From: Neoceratodus forsteri
Lineage: Eukaryota; Chordata; Ceratodontiformes; Ceratodontidae
NCBI GenBank assembly: GCA_016271365.2
Contig: CM028131.1
Span: forward strand, 285,763,001-285,827,000
Direction of reading: 5' to 3'
DNA: 64,000 nt
In this document: positions 33,687 to 45,639 of the stretch, piece by piece
Layout: each line of letters opens with the position of its first letter
Position numbering within the stretch: position 1 is the stretch's first letter
Translations under genes and position numbers: made by a program
Notes under the pieces: model-generated
What the model saw: only the letters and a program-made list of their open reading frames with translations
What the model was told of the DNA's origin: nothing
The model's database searches: none

Positions 33687-35400
33687 TCAAAGTGACTGTA
33701 AAGAACCAGTGTAGCCATCAAAGTGACCAAGTTTAGCGTTCAAAAATGTAAGATGATCCACATTTTCAGGCAACAAATGGTTTTGTAGATCAGGTAACAC
33801 TACCAGCTGTGTGGAAGATTTTCTCAGAGTACTGTACACACTGGTCAGAGGGCAACTTGAATACAAAATGACAATTTTGAACAATGCTGGAAAGATTCTT
33901 CTCTTACTTTGTCAATATTTAAAAGGGTTATCCCATACATTGAGTTTCCTAGAGTCTTGAACCATAGTGATAGCAGTATGATCTTGCCTAACACTGGAAG
34001 AATTGTTGTCTTTCTCAATATCACATAGCTCTGACCAAATCACACCATTAACATTTTCCATTAGGTGTTTCTCCTACTGTCAGTGAGGTTTGAGAGTGTG
34101 TGCATGCTCAGTATGTTGAGAAATAATATACATAATTTCATCTAACATTTTTTCAGTCAGTAGGTCTTTATACTTGCTGATTTCTGTGATGCCAGAGGGG
34201 TGAAAGAATGCCAGGCCAGTCTTAAACAGAGGGTCTGACATTGTGGCCAGAATAATAATGATGTTCTGTTCTAATATCATTTCCAGGGATATCGTTAGTT
34301 TTTCAACAAGAGGCAGCAGTACCTTCCTGAAGAAATGTTGTCTTCTGCTTTTCTAGTTCCTAATACCAGCAGGATTACTTGGCTAAGCCTAGCACTGTCT
34401 GTATTACTTTCCTGAGTGGCTTCCTCAAATGGTTGAAGAACTTGGCACAGTTGTGCCAGCAGATGACACATCCCCTTTCCCTATTGAGTGACCCACAGCG
34501 TAGTGATGCACTGCATCATGCTACTCAAGAAGCCATTGTACCAGGTAAAAGCTTAGAATGCTACCTGGTGACCACCTGTTTTAGCTGATGTTGTGGAAGG
34601 TTATTGTCCTTTTACAGCTGCCGCAATATTTTGCATGCTCTGCTGGAATTACTAAAATATCCACATACTTTGTGTGCAACATGCAATGCATTCTGAACAC
34701 TTCCGTCGTTTCGAAGGAAATCATGTACTATGAGACTGAGGAGGACATGAACAAAGCAAGGTAAGTGCACATAACCTCCATGCTTCACAACACATGCGAT
34801 ATTAGCCCCATTGTCAGTTACCAAAAACAACCCTGGAGAAAGGCCATGAAAAGTAAACTACTCAGTAAACTCTTTAGTTCCTGCAAGAGGTTCACTGCAG
34901 TGTGATCTTTAGACTCAAAACTAATGATACACAAGGCAGCCTGTTTTCTTAACATTGATTGAGTTGAAGACAGAGGATGGGGGCAGTGGAATAGTGAAAG
35001 GATGCCCAGTAACCTGTATCTGTTGTGTAGTTTATAGTTTGTCTGTTAGTCCACATATTAGATGCAATTTGTATTTGTGGTACTGCTGCAAGTTTCAAGG
35101 CCTGCATCACATTATCATGCAATTCACAATATTCATTTGGTGTGGCTTTTCTTCCAGTTCTGTTTTTCCCTCCTCTCATCACTGGATGAGATTTCTGTCA
35201 GCCATCTTCAGCGCCCATATCCTGTCCAGCCAAAACCCTCCTGCTTGTGGCATGAGGCTACCCTGGTCCACTTGCAACATGCTTACTAGCCAGACCCATC
35301 GGCATGCCCCCCAAGGTGGGGTTGCCTTTAACTCCTCGGCAAACCCCCCATACAATATAATTTGACCGCAGACGGAGCTGAAGGCCAGGTGCTGGCAGCC
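33687..35400 (-). pseudogene. hAT-superfamily transposase relic (BED/ZBED type)
   Basis: Minus-strand remains of a cut-and-paste transposase. Reading down from 35.4 kb there is a decayed BED-finger segment (GNPTLGGMP then an ACMLQ string, like the SNMLQHL part of BED fingers). Then come MQALKLAAVPQ and IASNMWTNRQTINYTTDTGYW (35130-35000), TDNGANIACVVKHGG with CFVHVLLSLIVHDFL (34830-34730), LATMSDPLFKTG (about 34250) and the C-terminal hATC dimerisation end LLPENVDHLTFLNAKL (about 33750). The order is that of hAT/ZBED proteins. Frames are broken and key residues are lost, so it is inactive. Confidence 0.85.
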
Positions 35401-36260
35401 CCGAGCAGGTCAGATCCAGTGGAGGATGTGGTGGGCAGGAGTGGGATCACCCTCTCATCTGATGTCCATTTTCCACCCAATTTCTGCCCTACAGGAGAGG
35501 ACATGTAATGTCATCCTGGTAATGTCAGACATGCTCCCATGCCTGATGCATCAACATCTGCTTCTGCAATCTCCTTGTTCCTGCGGTTTTTGGCTCACCA
35601 ACCCCAAGCCAATGCTGGGGATCAGACTGTCACTGAGCACTGCAACCAACACTCCCTGGAGGAGATCTGTCCACTGGACTCTCGATCCTCCTCCCCCAAC
35701 CCCTCGCTGACCTTCCCATGCTCAGGGCTCATTCCCAAACCCAGACTGTCAGCATTGTGAACAGCAGGGCTATCACTTGCACCAGCAGGCTGGCAATTTG
35801 GTGTTGCTTTTGTGGTAAAACATTATCTGGATGGTATTTGATAATGTGGAACTTCAGTCTACATTACTTGTTTAAAACCAACAGACTCAACAAACGAGAA
35901 GGGATGCAGCTAATGAGCTATTATTTCTGCTGTTACCTTATTTAATTTCTGGGCAACTGGATGACTGTGATCATATTTACATGCCGTTTGAAATGACTCT
36001 TGCATGCTTGACTCTTTTGGTCTTGGGCATGATTTGTTATGAGAGGAATGGACGAGAGGTAGTTGAGAAGAACTGACAAATGGAAAAGATGCCTGATGGT
36101 GATGGAGATGCAGATTCCTGTCGTTTGTTTTTGGCTAAGTGGAGCTGAAAAATAGTTTGGGGGGTGCCAGAGAGCTAGCTTCCAGGCAGGATGCTTTCTT
36201 CACTAGCTCTGCATCTAGAACTCCTTTTCAGCCTAAATTTATTCTACCAGAGTTGTGATG
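35401..36260. other. Unassigned stretch
   Basis: No recognised feature. It may include the 5' end of the hAT element and old flanking DNA. Confidence 0.4.
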
Positions 36261-37855
36261 CTATAATTTAAATGGGACAATCGGATTCTTTATTGTCTGG
36301 GCTTTGAAAGGATACCTAATTTGGATGTGGAGCGCACTAAGAACACTCAGCAAAAAGCATCGGGTCCTGTGCGGCCTGATGCATCACAACTTCAAGCAGG
36401 CATGGGCCAAGAGTTGCTGGAAACCTCCCCCTCTGCAATCTCCAAGGAACCGCCATGGCAAGCTATTTTGGAGTCAGTGAGGGCAATGGATGCGAAGCAG
36501 GAGAAATCCCTCATCAAGCTGGAGACCCACGATGTTGCCTTGGCCACCATAACCAGTTCGGTGGCTGACACAGATAAGCGATCTATCGCCACACAGGCTG
36601 CGACGGCTCTCCTAACAAAGGAGAATAAGCAGCTTCGGGGTTGCTTGGAAGTGGTAGAAAACAGCTTGTGGGTGGAGAACGTTCGTATAGTGGATTTACC
36701 AGAAGGAGCAGAGGGAGTGCATCTTCTCATTTTTTTGAAGATGTGGATGGCTGAGAAACTATCCTTACCAGGGGATTTCGACTGGACTGAGTTGCGCCTC
36801 ACATACAGGATTAATTCTCGAGTCTGACCAGTCAACATTAATCAGCCCCGGATGATTGTCCTGAAAAGAGTTGGCCCAGAGGTGCAGGACATTTTAATTA
36901 CAGCAGCTAGAGTGGCTTATCCTTTGACCATCCAGGGGAGGGACATAAAACTTTCCCCCTATCTTTCTTACCAGACTCAGGCCCACCGTAAGCAATTTGA
37001 TGCAATTCGGCAAAAACTCTACATCCTGGGGATTGTACACTCATTGTTGCTTCCCACGTGGGTCCATATTACATAAGGAGGCAAGAGCTGGCAACTCATA
37101 GATCCAAAGGATGCTGGACTTTGGATCGAAAAAACTGAAGCTGAACTGAAATCGCGGCAACCTCAGAGGAGTGAGGAAGAAGCTTCAGACTCTGACGAGG
37201 GCTGAGTATGGGACTCTGGGACTTGTTGAAATGTGTTAAAATGCCTTATTAATGCTTCAATTATGGGGACCCTATGGTGACTTTTAATTGGCATTGTTAT
37301 ATGCCGTTGTTGGAGGGGCGGTATGGCTGGAAATGGGGGAGAATTTCTGTATTGTATTGTTATGGGAGATACTACTGTATTTCCATATGTTTGTACCCCT
37401 TTCCTTTTAATGACCCTCGTTTAAATACTTATTGACTTCAGAAGAACTATTAGATTTCATAGGAGTGCCTTTGTACCTGTTCATATTTTTTCTTATAAGG
37501 CTGGAAGGGGTTTGGATGGGATATGGTGGGGAACAACTTTACTGTTTACTTATACTTAACAGGTTAATAGCACTATAGGTTAGTGCAGAATTATCCCTTC
37601 AATTTATATTCATAATTAGTAACCTGAGCCACTGAAGCAGCTGGCATGCACTGGACTCCTTTTGGGCCTCTAGGCTATGACTGCCTAATTAATGTTTTTC
37701 CCCTCACTCCTTTTGTACCAGAATGTAGGTATACATACCTGTTATTTTAATTATGCCTATAATGTTAAATGCTAATTGAGTCACCCTACATGAGAATACT
37801 TGATGTATTGTTTTATTATGAAAACAATAAGCAAAAAGTAAAAAAAAAAAAAAAA
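36261..37855 (+). mobile_element. L1-type element with ORF1 only, poly(A) end (HAL1-like)
   Basis: A plus-strand retroposon: an L1-type ORF1 (36321-37205), then about 640 bp of A/T-rich untranslated sequence ending in a 16-base A run (37840-37855). No part of an L1 ORF2 (endonuclease, reverse transcriptase or the Cys-rich end) can be seen between ORF1 and the poly(A) end. This is the layout of HAL1, the half-L1 elements known from mammals, or of a copy with an internal deletion. The start near 36261 is approximate. Confidence 0.65.
36321..37205 (+). pseudogene. L1-type ORF1 protein (RNA-binding)
   Basis: L1 ORF1 proteins bind element RNA as coiled-coil trimers with an RRM and a C-terminal domain. 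The first frame (36321-36824) has a Gln/Ser-rich start and a long helical, coiled-coil-like part (about residues 46-118). The RRM start is ENVRIVDLPEGAEGV (about 119-133; family form NLRIIGLPEG). An in-frame TGA ends it after NSRV; a CGA to TGA change would explain this. The next frame (36852-37073) continues with RMIVLKRVGPEVQDILITAA and DIKLSPYLSYQTQAHRKQF, the C-terminal domain. The end is an acidic tail ASDSDEG at about 37204. Type: L1 or Tx1-like L1. Confidence 0.85.
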
Positions 37856-38929
37856 TGTGGCTATGCCACCATTTTTTGATATGGAAAAAACGCCTCCTAG
37901 GTCACTGTCACCTGCCTCATCCTTTGTCTGGCCACACACAGATTTCCTATCTTTTCTGTTGTATGCAATTAGGTGTATTTTCTTTAAGTGTCTTATTAAA
38001 GCAGATGTAAGACCCCATTGGGAGGGAGCTTACCCGGACTGCCTGCCTGTGCCTACCATCCTCTATGATGCTGTTTGGACTGCAGCTACTGGCTCTCTCT
38101 CATTCAGCCACATGTGTGGCAGAGAGAAAGCACTGCATTGCAAACACTTTCTGCACTTCCTGCTCCTTCCTTCTTTAGCAGCTGCAGCCACATTCTTTAG
38201 TCTTGCTCACCCAATCATGGCAGAGGGGACCCGAGCGCAAACCAGAGAACCTTCTTTTCAGTGCCACAAGCACCACGCCATGCAACCACCACCATTTTCT
38301 CTGAGTGGAAGCATATGCTGCAAACCTTCTCCCCATTGCTCTCATTTCCACTGACCCCCCCCCCAGCAGACATGACTCACAGACCCTCGCACCACCAATG
38401 CAACAACCCCACTGAACAACAGCTAGAAGGGGCTGCAACAGAATCTGTGAGGCCAGCATGCATATGTGGGAAAATCAAGATTAAAACAAAGGATTATTGG
38501 AGACAAGGCTCCCACAAGTACTGTACATGGTGGCAGTCATGTTGGTGACCTTTAACCTCAGCATTCAATTACAGAGATAGAATCCCAGAAAAGTACCTGA
38601 GGGATTGTGGGACAGCTTGACACAAGGCACCTTTTAGGGCCAGTCAGAAACCAGGACAGGGTAAAAGGACCGATGGACAAACCAGTTTAACCAATCAGAC
38701 ACCGAATGTGCGACAGAAGTTTCTGGGCTCTCTGGGAGCTCAGGCAGTCTGGGAGAGATACTAAACAGAACAGAGCAGTGCAGTCCCACTGGTGCTGTAA
38801 GAGAGCTGGCTGACTAGCTAGGCCTGATGTTCTTAGCCATCCTGGGGCTCTTCCTTCCAAAATCTGACCTGCTATGAAACTGTGTTCTAAGAGCACTGGG
38901 TTTATGTGATAAAGGCAAAAGCCTAAAGG
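37856..38929. other. Unassigned stretch
   Basis: The plus-strand frame at 37857-38354 (165 codons) begins at the poly(A) run and resembles nothing known. A region around 38690-38820 has a run of CCAATCAGAC, GAGAGATACT and similar words reminiscent of an LTR promoter, without clear ends. No firm call. Confidence 0.4.
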
Positions 38930-39450
38930 TGATCACCGTTATTGCGAAGTCAGAGTGCCGAAAATCAATTTTGGCACTCTGACCCCCCCGCACACAGCAA
39001 AATGGTGCCGGAGACATTTTTTCAATGTTTTATGCAGGGGCTGCATCCCCATTGCCCCCTAGCAAGTTCTTGCTCAGGGGTGCAAAAACTTTGAAAAAAT
39101 AATTTGCGCTGGGTGCAACAAAACGCACCAGCGCCGGACCCAAACCCAGCACCCTGCCTACCAAAGGCGCCAACCCACCCACCACACCAAGGGGCCAGCT
39201 TGGCGATCCACCACAGCACCACCCCTCACAGTCCCTCCCACCCCTCACTGTGTGTGCTTGCTCCCCCCCCGCATGCGTACGTATAGCGACATCCCATCGC
39301 TATATTTCCCATACTCCCCCATCCGGTCGCTCTACCCTGACAGTAGCCCCAATGACATGCACCGGGGATTGGGTCACCATTATTGCAGGCGCCCAATCGC
39401 CGACCCCCATGTCATGGGTACCCAAGAGCACCTGCTGAACAAAGCTACAA
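38930..39450 (+). mobile_element. Element B, copy 2 (non-coding)
   Basis: Direct-strand counterpart of the minus-strand copy at 27.3-27.9 kb. It starts with a strong hairpin (GTCAGAGTGCC/GGCACTCTGAC around GAAAATCAATTTT, 38950-38984). Next come TTTTATGCAGGGGCTG, GGGTGCAA words, GCACCCTGCCTACCAAAGGCG, CAACCCACCCACCACACC and a GGGGATTGGGTCACC segment. Only the hairpin core AAAATCAATTTT is conserved in sequence between the two hairpins; both stems pair. Confidence 0.65.
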
Positions 39451-39572
39451 ACAGCCTGTCACCTGTGCCTGTGGGGTATTTCTGCAAAACAAACTGTAAT
39501 GTAGGAAATCCGGATGAGAGATCCACTCCTAGAAATCTTGTACTAGTACTGGTACCAGCTAAGCTTAAAAGT

Positions 39573-39831
39573 AGAAATCCAAAGACCAGAAACTGCGGGT
39601 AGCCCAGGTTGGGAGGGGTGCACGTAAATGCTCTAATAGCAAAATTTCAGTGAGTGTGCTCAGATCATCACACTAAACGTAAAGCACCTAAATGTGAAGT
39701 AACAGTGACTGGTGCCTTATTTACTTTCTGGAGTGCAGGTATATTCGGATTTTTGCGTTTACTAGGCTGGCAGCATTTACCTGCACCCCTCCCAACCTGG
39801 GCTACTCACAGTTTCTGGTCTATGGATTTCT
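39573..39831. repeat. 5' terminal structure of the Penelope-like element: inverted plus direct partial pseudo-LTRs
   Basis: A 60-bp inverted repeat (39573-39632 and 39772-39831) brackets two pieces of the element's own 3' end. Positions 39636-39673 are the reverse complement of 58931-58968. Positions 39681-39760 are a direct copy of 58972-59045. Penelope-like elements are known for such pseudo-LTRs with an inverted 5' partial copy, so this marks the left end of the element that runs to about 59045. Confidence 0.8.
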
Positions 39832-40200
39832 AGTAGTTGCTGTTTTGAAACCGCTGATACTGGGGCATCCATCGTGGATGACGGGAGTCGGAAAGTTTGG
39901 CAGACCAAATTAACACTGGACTGGGGCTCGTTACATCCACCAACTAGGAAACTACGTTCCAAAGGAGAAAATCGCTCCGTTCAACATTGTGAAAAGGAAT
40001 TTTACTAGCTTTACAAGCTATGCAACCAGGAAATACTCACAGTGATGAAATGAGCTTAAGGTGGGGAAGCAGTGAGAATCTGAATCATAGGAAACAACGA
40101 GCGAGACAGCAGCTAACAGGCCACAAACACCTCTGGTGAGATAAAATCATCTTTTCTTAAACTTGAAAAATTGCTCCAAAAGGAAATAGACCTTAATCTA
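39832..40200 (+). other. Leader of the Penelope-like element
   Basis: Non-coding stretch between the terminal repeat and the first recognisable coding region. No TATA box stands out. Confidence 0.5.
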
Positions 40201-41380
40201 TAATATTATAATGCTAGAGGAGCATTTTGAAATGAAGCAAGCCCCTCGGGGGCTAGGCATCAACGTACTTCCATCATCAGGTTTAAACGAATTTGAGTTT
40301 AAGGATGAATAGATCAAATCCGCTAGCCTCTGCTCTGAAACATTCATCAAGCTGTTGATCAAAGCAGATATAAAGATGTCTGAAGAGTTAAGCAAGGAGC
40401 TAGAAGAAACTTGAAAGTCAGCCTTTTCATTTAAAGACAAGAATGAATACAGGGACTTGGATAGAAAATTAAAACAAAATATTGCTAAATACGAAAACGA
40501 GATTATTGAGAGAAAACAAAGGAAGCTGAAACAGGATGAGGGGGATTATCAGAGAGGTGACATTTTGAAATGGGGCAGACAATGCTCAAAAGTAGAGGTC
40601 GAAGGGGCCGTAGCAGAAGCAGAAGCAAAAGCAGGGTGAGATTCAATTTGGATAAAAGTAAGGAAAGCTCTGCAAAATCAAATACAACTACTGGAGGGCC
40701 AACAGAGCTGAAGAAACACCAGGGACCAGCGGAGACACTAGGGATCCTTTTCGGAATGACCGGAACAAAGGCACAAGAAGAAAAGAACAAGAAGAGGAAA
40801 GTGAGCCGGCAGTAAATGAAGAAGACCGGGAATTGCGAACGGAAAAGAAGACATCTTATAGATAGTCAATATTTCAGGAATACCATTAAGTGTTTTTCAG
40901 ACGGCTGTCTTGAAGGAGGGATTATCTTTTATCCCTACCCCATGGATTAATTTGTTTCAAGTACATTTAAATTTTAGGAAATTGTTTAGAAAATTTTGTT
41001 TAAAAGTTTTTTCTGAAGAAAGGAAGAGAACAGGTACTAACATCATGGGATTTATAGAAGGCCCTTCACCCAGGACTGCTAAGGACATTGACTTGTTAAT
41101 TGAAGCAGCTTCTCCAGTTCACACTGATGCAGCACCTGGCACCTCCAATATTGAATTCGATTTGGATCTTATTAGTGAGGGTGAGTTAAATAATATTCTT
41201 ACCAACCAAAGTGACTATAACCTTGCTACTGAGGGTTGTAATGTGAAATTGAGCAAAGAAGCATTTAACATATGCAGGAAAATGAAGTTTAAAAGTAAAT
41301 CAGCAGTTTGTCCTGTGACTACTAATGCTTCATTTCTGGCATGTGAAAGGGTGGTGATGTCACAAGTACAGGAATTATAA
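40200..41380 (+). pseudogene. Penelope-like element, N-terminal part of the reverse transcriptase protein
   Basis: In two main frames. The first has an acidic start, then KNEYRDLDRKLKQNIAKYE and RKQRKLKQDEGDYQRG (about 40440-40560), the KF.RD..DY helix found upstream of the Penelope/Neptune reverse transcriptase. The second (40910-41380) has LSFIPTPWINLFQVHLNFRK followed by KLFRKFCLKVF (the GLxFxPTP...FxRKLxLK block), then an acidic linker, up to the break by an LTR-like insertion at 41381. An intervening Arg/Ser-rich segment (40590-40640) is low complexity. Role: copying of the element's RNA. Frames are broken, so the protein is not made intact. Confidence 0.8.
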
Positions 41381-43263
41381 TGTAACCCCCAGGTGGCGCT
41401 ATCCCAAGGGCTACTACCCCTGCCTGCTTGACTACTGACAGGTTGAGGGGCATAGCTTCTATGGCGGGTGCCTCCACCCAGAGGTCAGGGTTTGTAGTGG
41501 TTAGACTAGCTTGGTCACAGCCCTCTGGGACACTGAAACCCCCTTTTATTCCCTCTAGTGGCTCACACAATGCACAGAAGTTACAGTCCCAATACCCCAC
41601 ATGTATACACTGTTTATTCATAAGGTACCACTTACCCTCGAGACTGATTCTGAGGTGCGTCTCTGGGGACCCCCTGTAAAATAAGGTTAATCAACATACA
41701 CAAACCAATACAATGCTTGATATGTAGGTACTGACACTTCAGACAGTTTAAAGTTTAACAACATCAAATCTGGTTTATTTAGGGGGAATAAAACACGGGA
41801 GGGGGAGATCAGGTTAATCGGCAGAATTAAATCACAGTACTGTGCACACATACAGGTATGAAAAAGTCACACTCTGGGTACCCAGGTTGGGGGGGCTAGC
41901 CAGGTCTGTTGCCCGGGGTTGGCCGGCAGGTGCAGATGGACAGGGCCCTGTAGAAGAAAATATATGCACAACACCCAGTTGTAATCCGGAGCTGGATGGC
42001 TCAGTCCATGAAGAAGTGAAACAACAAGAATTAGATGACACACTTGTAATTGAAAACAGGCTGCAGGGGAATACCCTGATTTGTACTCACAATACCCAAG
42101 CTGAGAACCAGATGGTGTATGTTCTTCTGGGTTGCCAGAACAACAGGGCATGGAGACAAGGTCCTTGTGACTGGACCCCACCGTAGTAGATAACAAATGG
42201 ATTTAGTCCAAGACAAGCTGGGGTTTGCTTCCAGCTTCAACACACAGCACACAGCACAGGGGATTGGAAATAGTGACTCCCCACAAGCACTACGCACATT
42301 CATATGTAAAAGGAAAGTACTATACCAGGCAGGCTGCTCCTTGATCCTGATCGCAATTACTGCAAAATACCTGGGAGCACACACAGCAGCTTCAGTTCCT
42401 GACAGACCAAGCGCGATTCAGCAATTTCTCCAGTTTTCTACAGGGCTAGCCTGGTTTCTACCTTTTAGACTTCCTTCTTTCTCCTCACAAGTTGGATTCA
42501 GACCAAACTGGCACTCACAACGGCTGCAGACCAAATCTCAGGGCCTCACACACACTTCCCACGTGAAACTATACACCGCAGAAGCACAGAGCTCCTTCCC
42601 TCTTTACTGTCACAACTAATCTGATCTTTCCAGTCACAGAGCAGGGCATTTCCTTTAGCTCCACACCATTCTGTTGACTGGTTCGGCTGTCACTCACAAT
42701 AAGACTCCCTCTGTTGGTGAAAAAAGGTGCCAAGGTCAAAACTACATTTCCCAGAGTCACTGCTCATACAATCCCCTTGTGTCTAGCTTAAAATTGAGAG
42801 TCCAAGTTCCAATTTGTCCACAGGCTCCATTTTAAGGCCTCCCTATCATCCTGATTGGTCCAAGTCAGCAATTCAGGACCAAAATGAAAGAGCTACACTG
42901 AAACAGTTTGTGCTGAAATAAAGACAGGTTAGACAAACTACATTTTCTCAGTCACTCTAAATGATTTCTGGAAAACAGTTATATCTTTCAACAAGGCTCC
43001 CTCTGCACATGTAGCGATGGCAGAAACGGAGCGAATGGGCAGCAGCTCGGGTGGAATTCGAGCATTAAATACACAGTCCCCCCATACAAACTAATTAAGT
43101 CTGCAAGCAGACAGCTCTTAAAGAGACAGTACGTGGAGGCTCAAATAGCACTCACTTTGAACCACATTTAAACAGCTCAGACACCGAGCGCCGCCCAGAC
43201 TTGGAGCATTCAGGCAAGCTCCTGGAAGACTTTTGGGAACCCCCATTTGCAGGGGGGATTACA
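41381..43263. mobile_element. LTR-like element (probable solo LTR), 1.88 kb, inside the Penelope-like ORF
   Basis: Begins TGTAACCCCC and ends GGGGGGATTACA, flanked by ATAA on both sides (41377-41380 and 43264-43267). This is a 4-bp target duplication that sits inside the Penelope-like coding region, so the precise pre-insertion site is known. No retroviral coding frames lie inside. AATAAA words lie on the minus strand near 41560 and 41610, so the LTR may point to the minus strand. Termini resemble those of 13992-15478. Length is large for an LTR but possible. Confidence 0.7.
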
Positions 43264-43728
43264 ATAAGGTAATGTTTCTAACCCTAGAAAATGTAATCTT
43301 GGCAAGAAAGAATTAATTGCACTGCAGGAATTAAGTGATAATGCTGAATAGGTAATAAAAGCTGCAGATAAGGGGGAAATATAGTTGTTATGCAAAGGAA
43401 TCAGTATATTAATAATGTTGAAGCCTTACTGAATGATGAAAATAGTCACAGGAAGTTGATGGCAAATTAATTGCATATGTTTAATAAAGAACTGTTCAGG
43501 ATTCTCACCAGAGTCATTGATAATGAACAGATACAGTAAATGAAGATAAGTTTGGATTTTTGTGGAATCAATACCCTATGGTCCCGTGTTTTTACATATT
43601 ACCCAAGATTCACAAAAATCTTAAAAATCCTCCTGGATGTCCCATTGTGGCAGGGAACGGCTCAATAACTGAGAACCTTGGATACTTCCTGGATTACTTT
43701 TTACAAGATTGTGTTGTAGGATTACCTT
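43264..43728 (+). pseudogene. Penelope-like reverse transcriptase, fingers and first palm part
   Basis: Resumes after the ATAA duplication. Readable pieces are VIKAADKGGN then IVVMQRNQYINNVEALLND (family form VIKPADKGGxIVV), and then PCFYILPKIHKNLKNPPGCP with IVAGNGSITENLGYFLDYFL (family form PxFYxLPKIHK..NPPGRPIVSG). This last block is very characteristic of Penelope-like elements. The frame is cut after DCVVGLP by element X and continues as YIKDSRYIL at 56356. Confidence 0.9.
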
Positions 43729-43830
43729 TGGGAGGGTTATGGCCCGTGGTTCAATGTAGGGGAATAGCTCCTCCCACATTCACTACATAAACCAGCCACC
43801 TCTGGCAATCTTCCACTTAGCATGTTGTGA
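43729..43830 (+). repeat. X segment A1 (left terminal repeat)
   Basis: 102 bp starting TGGGAGGGTTATGGCCCGTG, with a CTCCTCCCAC word and a TACATAAA TATA-like box. It matches 56063-56164 at roughly 88 percent by eye. Related starts occur at 12977 (minus strand) and at 62872. Confidence 0.85.
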
Positions 43831-45308
43831 CCCAGTGCCTGGGCTCCCTGTGTGGCTAATGGGCTGAGCCTCCTTCCTTTCTTCTCCCTTCTCCTCATTT
43901 GTTTCCCCTTGCTCCCTCTGTCCCGCTCCTCTCTTTTTTTTCACCTTGTGGTTTGTTTTGCCCCTCATTTGCTGGTGTTGTCCCCCCCACCATCCCAGCT
44001 GTCTCCCTCCTCCCTTCTGGAGTGCGCTCTGCCTCCCGTCTGCCTCTCCCCCCTCCGTTCCCCATACCTCTTTTATGCTCCATCTCTCTTCGTGGCTGCT
44101 GCCCCCGTGTCCTGCCCCTCTGGGTGTTGGCATCATCTCTCCATGACTGCCTGGCTGCCCTGCTGCAGGCTGCCCATTCTTGGCTGCAGCCTGTCCATCC
44201 TGCTTTCTGCTCTTCTCCTGCTCCGGCCCTTGCCATTGGCCATCCTACAACTGCTACTCTGTGGCAGCTTCATGACCAGTCCATCTCTGTTCTACCCACT
44301 GGGTCTCAGTGCAGGGGCTGCAGGTATTGTACCTTCCTGCCCTTTCCTCCTGCGGTGGCCGCTTGTGCTGGGGTGGTATTTTCTCATACCTTGACTTGTT
44401 GCCTTTCTTTGTGTCTGTGCTTGGAGTGGATGGGGCATCATGCCTTGTATGGTACACCAAGTCCTACTACATTGCTTGTTATTTGCATTGCTCTACCACA
44501 CCTGTTGGCAGGTTTAGCTGACAATCTCTGTGCAGTCCATGTCCTCTACCCTGCTGTCATTTCGCTCGGACCGAATCACTGATTGTTGGGCAATTCCTCA
44601 TCTCTGTCAGCATTCACCTTGCCTGCTTCCCTTGACTGCATTCCTCTCAAATGCTGTTGCCCGTTCTTTTGCCGCCATATGGCGTGACTTACACCCTAAC
44701 CTGCGCTACTCGACTGATACTCTACACCTCCTTCCCGTACTGCTGCTTCCTATTTGATTTGCACTGTTTCATCCTGTTTGGCCACGTTTAGCAGGGCTGC
44801 GCTTCCTGCCTACTGTCCTGGATTTTTGTGCTGGTCAAATGTCATTTGCCCATTGAACACTATCCCCCACTCCTCAGTGGTTCCCTCCCTCAATTCTTTT
44901 GTCAGTCATACATTTGTCTGCATTTCCCTTGCTTATGTTTGCTGCCCCTGCCTGTCCTTCCCATTCCAGTACTCCATTCCCCATTCATTGCCCTCTGTGT
45001 GGCTCCTTTTCCACCCCTACTGTCTCTTCCCCCTTCCCTGATGCTCTCCCTTTCACCGCTCCTGCCCTAGTCCCCTGCTTCCCTGATTTTCCTTTTGGGC
45101 CTTTCGATCCTCACAATGACACTCCATTGCCACTTATGCCCATTCTCCTGTCCTGAGCTGTGCTACCTCTAGCCTAGGTCTGGCAACTGCTCCCCTTACA
45201 TCCCTCCTGCCTCCATGGCTTCTCTGCCCTCACATGGACCATTACCCTCACAGCCTACTCAGCCATTCATTCCATTCCATCGTCCTCCGCTTGCTCCTTC
45301 CTGGATTT

Positions 45309-45333
45309 CTCTCTCTCTCTCTCTCTCTCTCTC
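45309..45333. repeat. (CT)n microsatellite inside X
   Basis: CT run followed by ATTC and CTCTCTCC. Its position in X corresponds to the AG run of X copy 1. Confidence 0.9.
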
Positions 45334-45639
45334 ATTCTTTCTCTCTCCACCTTACTGGCATTCCTGATATCTTCCACCTTGCTTCCTCCCACTCTGACTC
45401 ATTGCTTTCCCCTCCCTATTAAATACATGTTTACCTACCTGTGACTATGCAGCCAGCTACCCTTTCCTTGATCAGCCCATACCAGCAGTTTTTCCGGACT
45501 CTGTCCTTAGCTCATACCTTCTGAGGTGCTGGGCACAGGTAGGCTTGTCTTGTCTACTGGGGATGTGATTCACTTACACTCACTCCTACCTACTACTCTC
45601 AAATCTGACATCCTCCATCCTTAATACTGCCTGGTGGCC

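Noticed and set aside
43852..44582. Plus-strand frames of 180 and 227 codons
   Set aside because: Same situation in X copy 2: C/T-rich DNA gives long frames of Leu, Pro, Ser and Cys with no domain. No conservation with the frame in copy 1.
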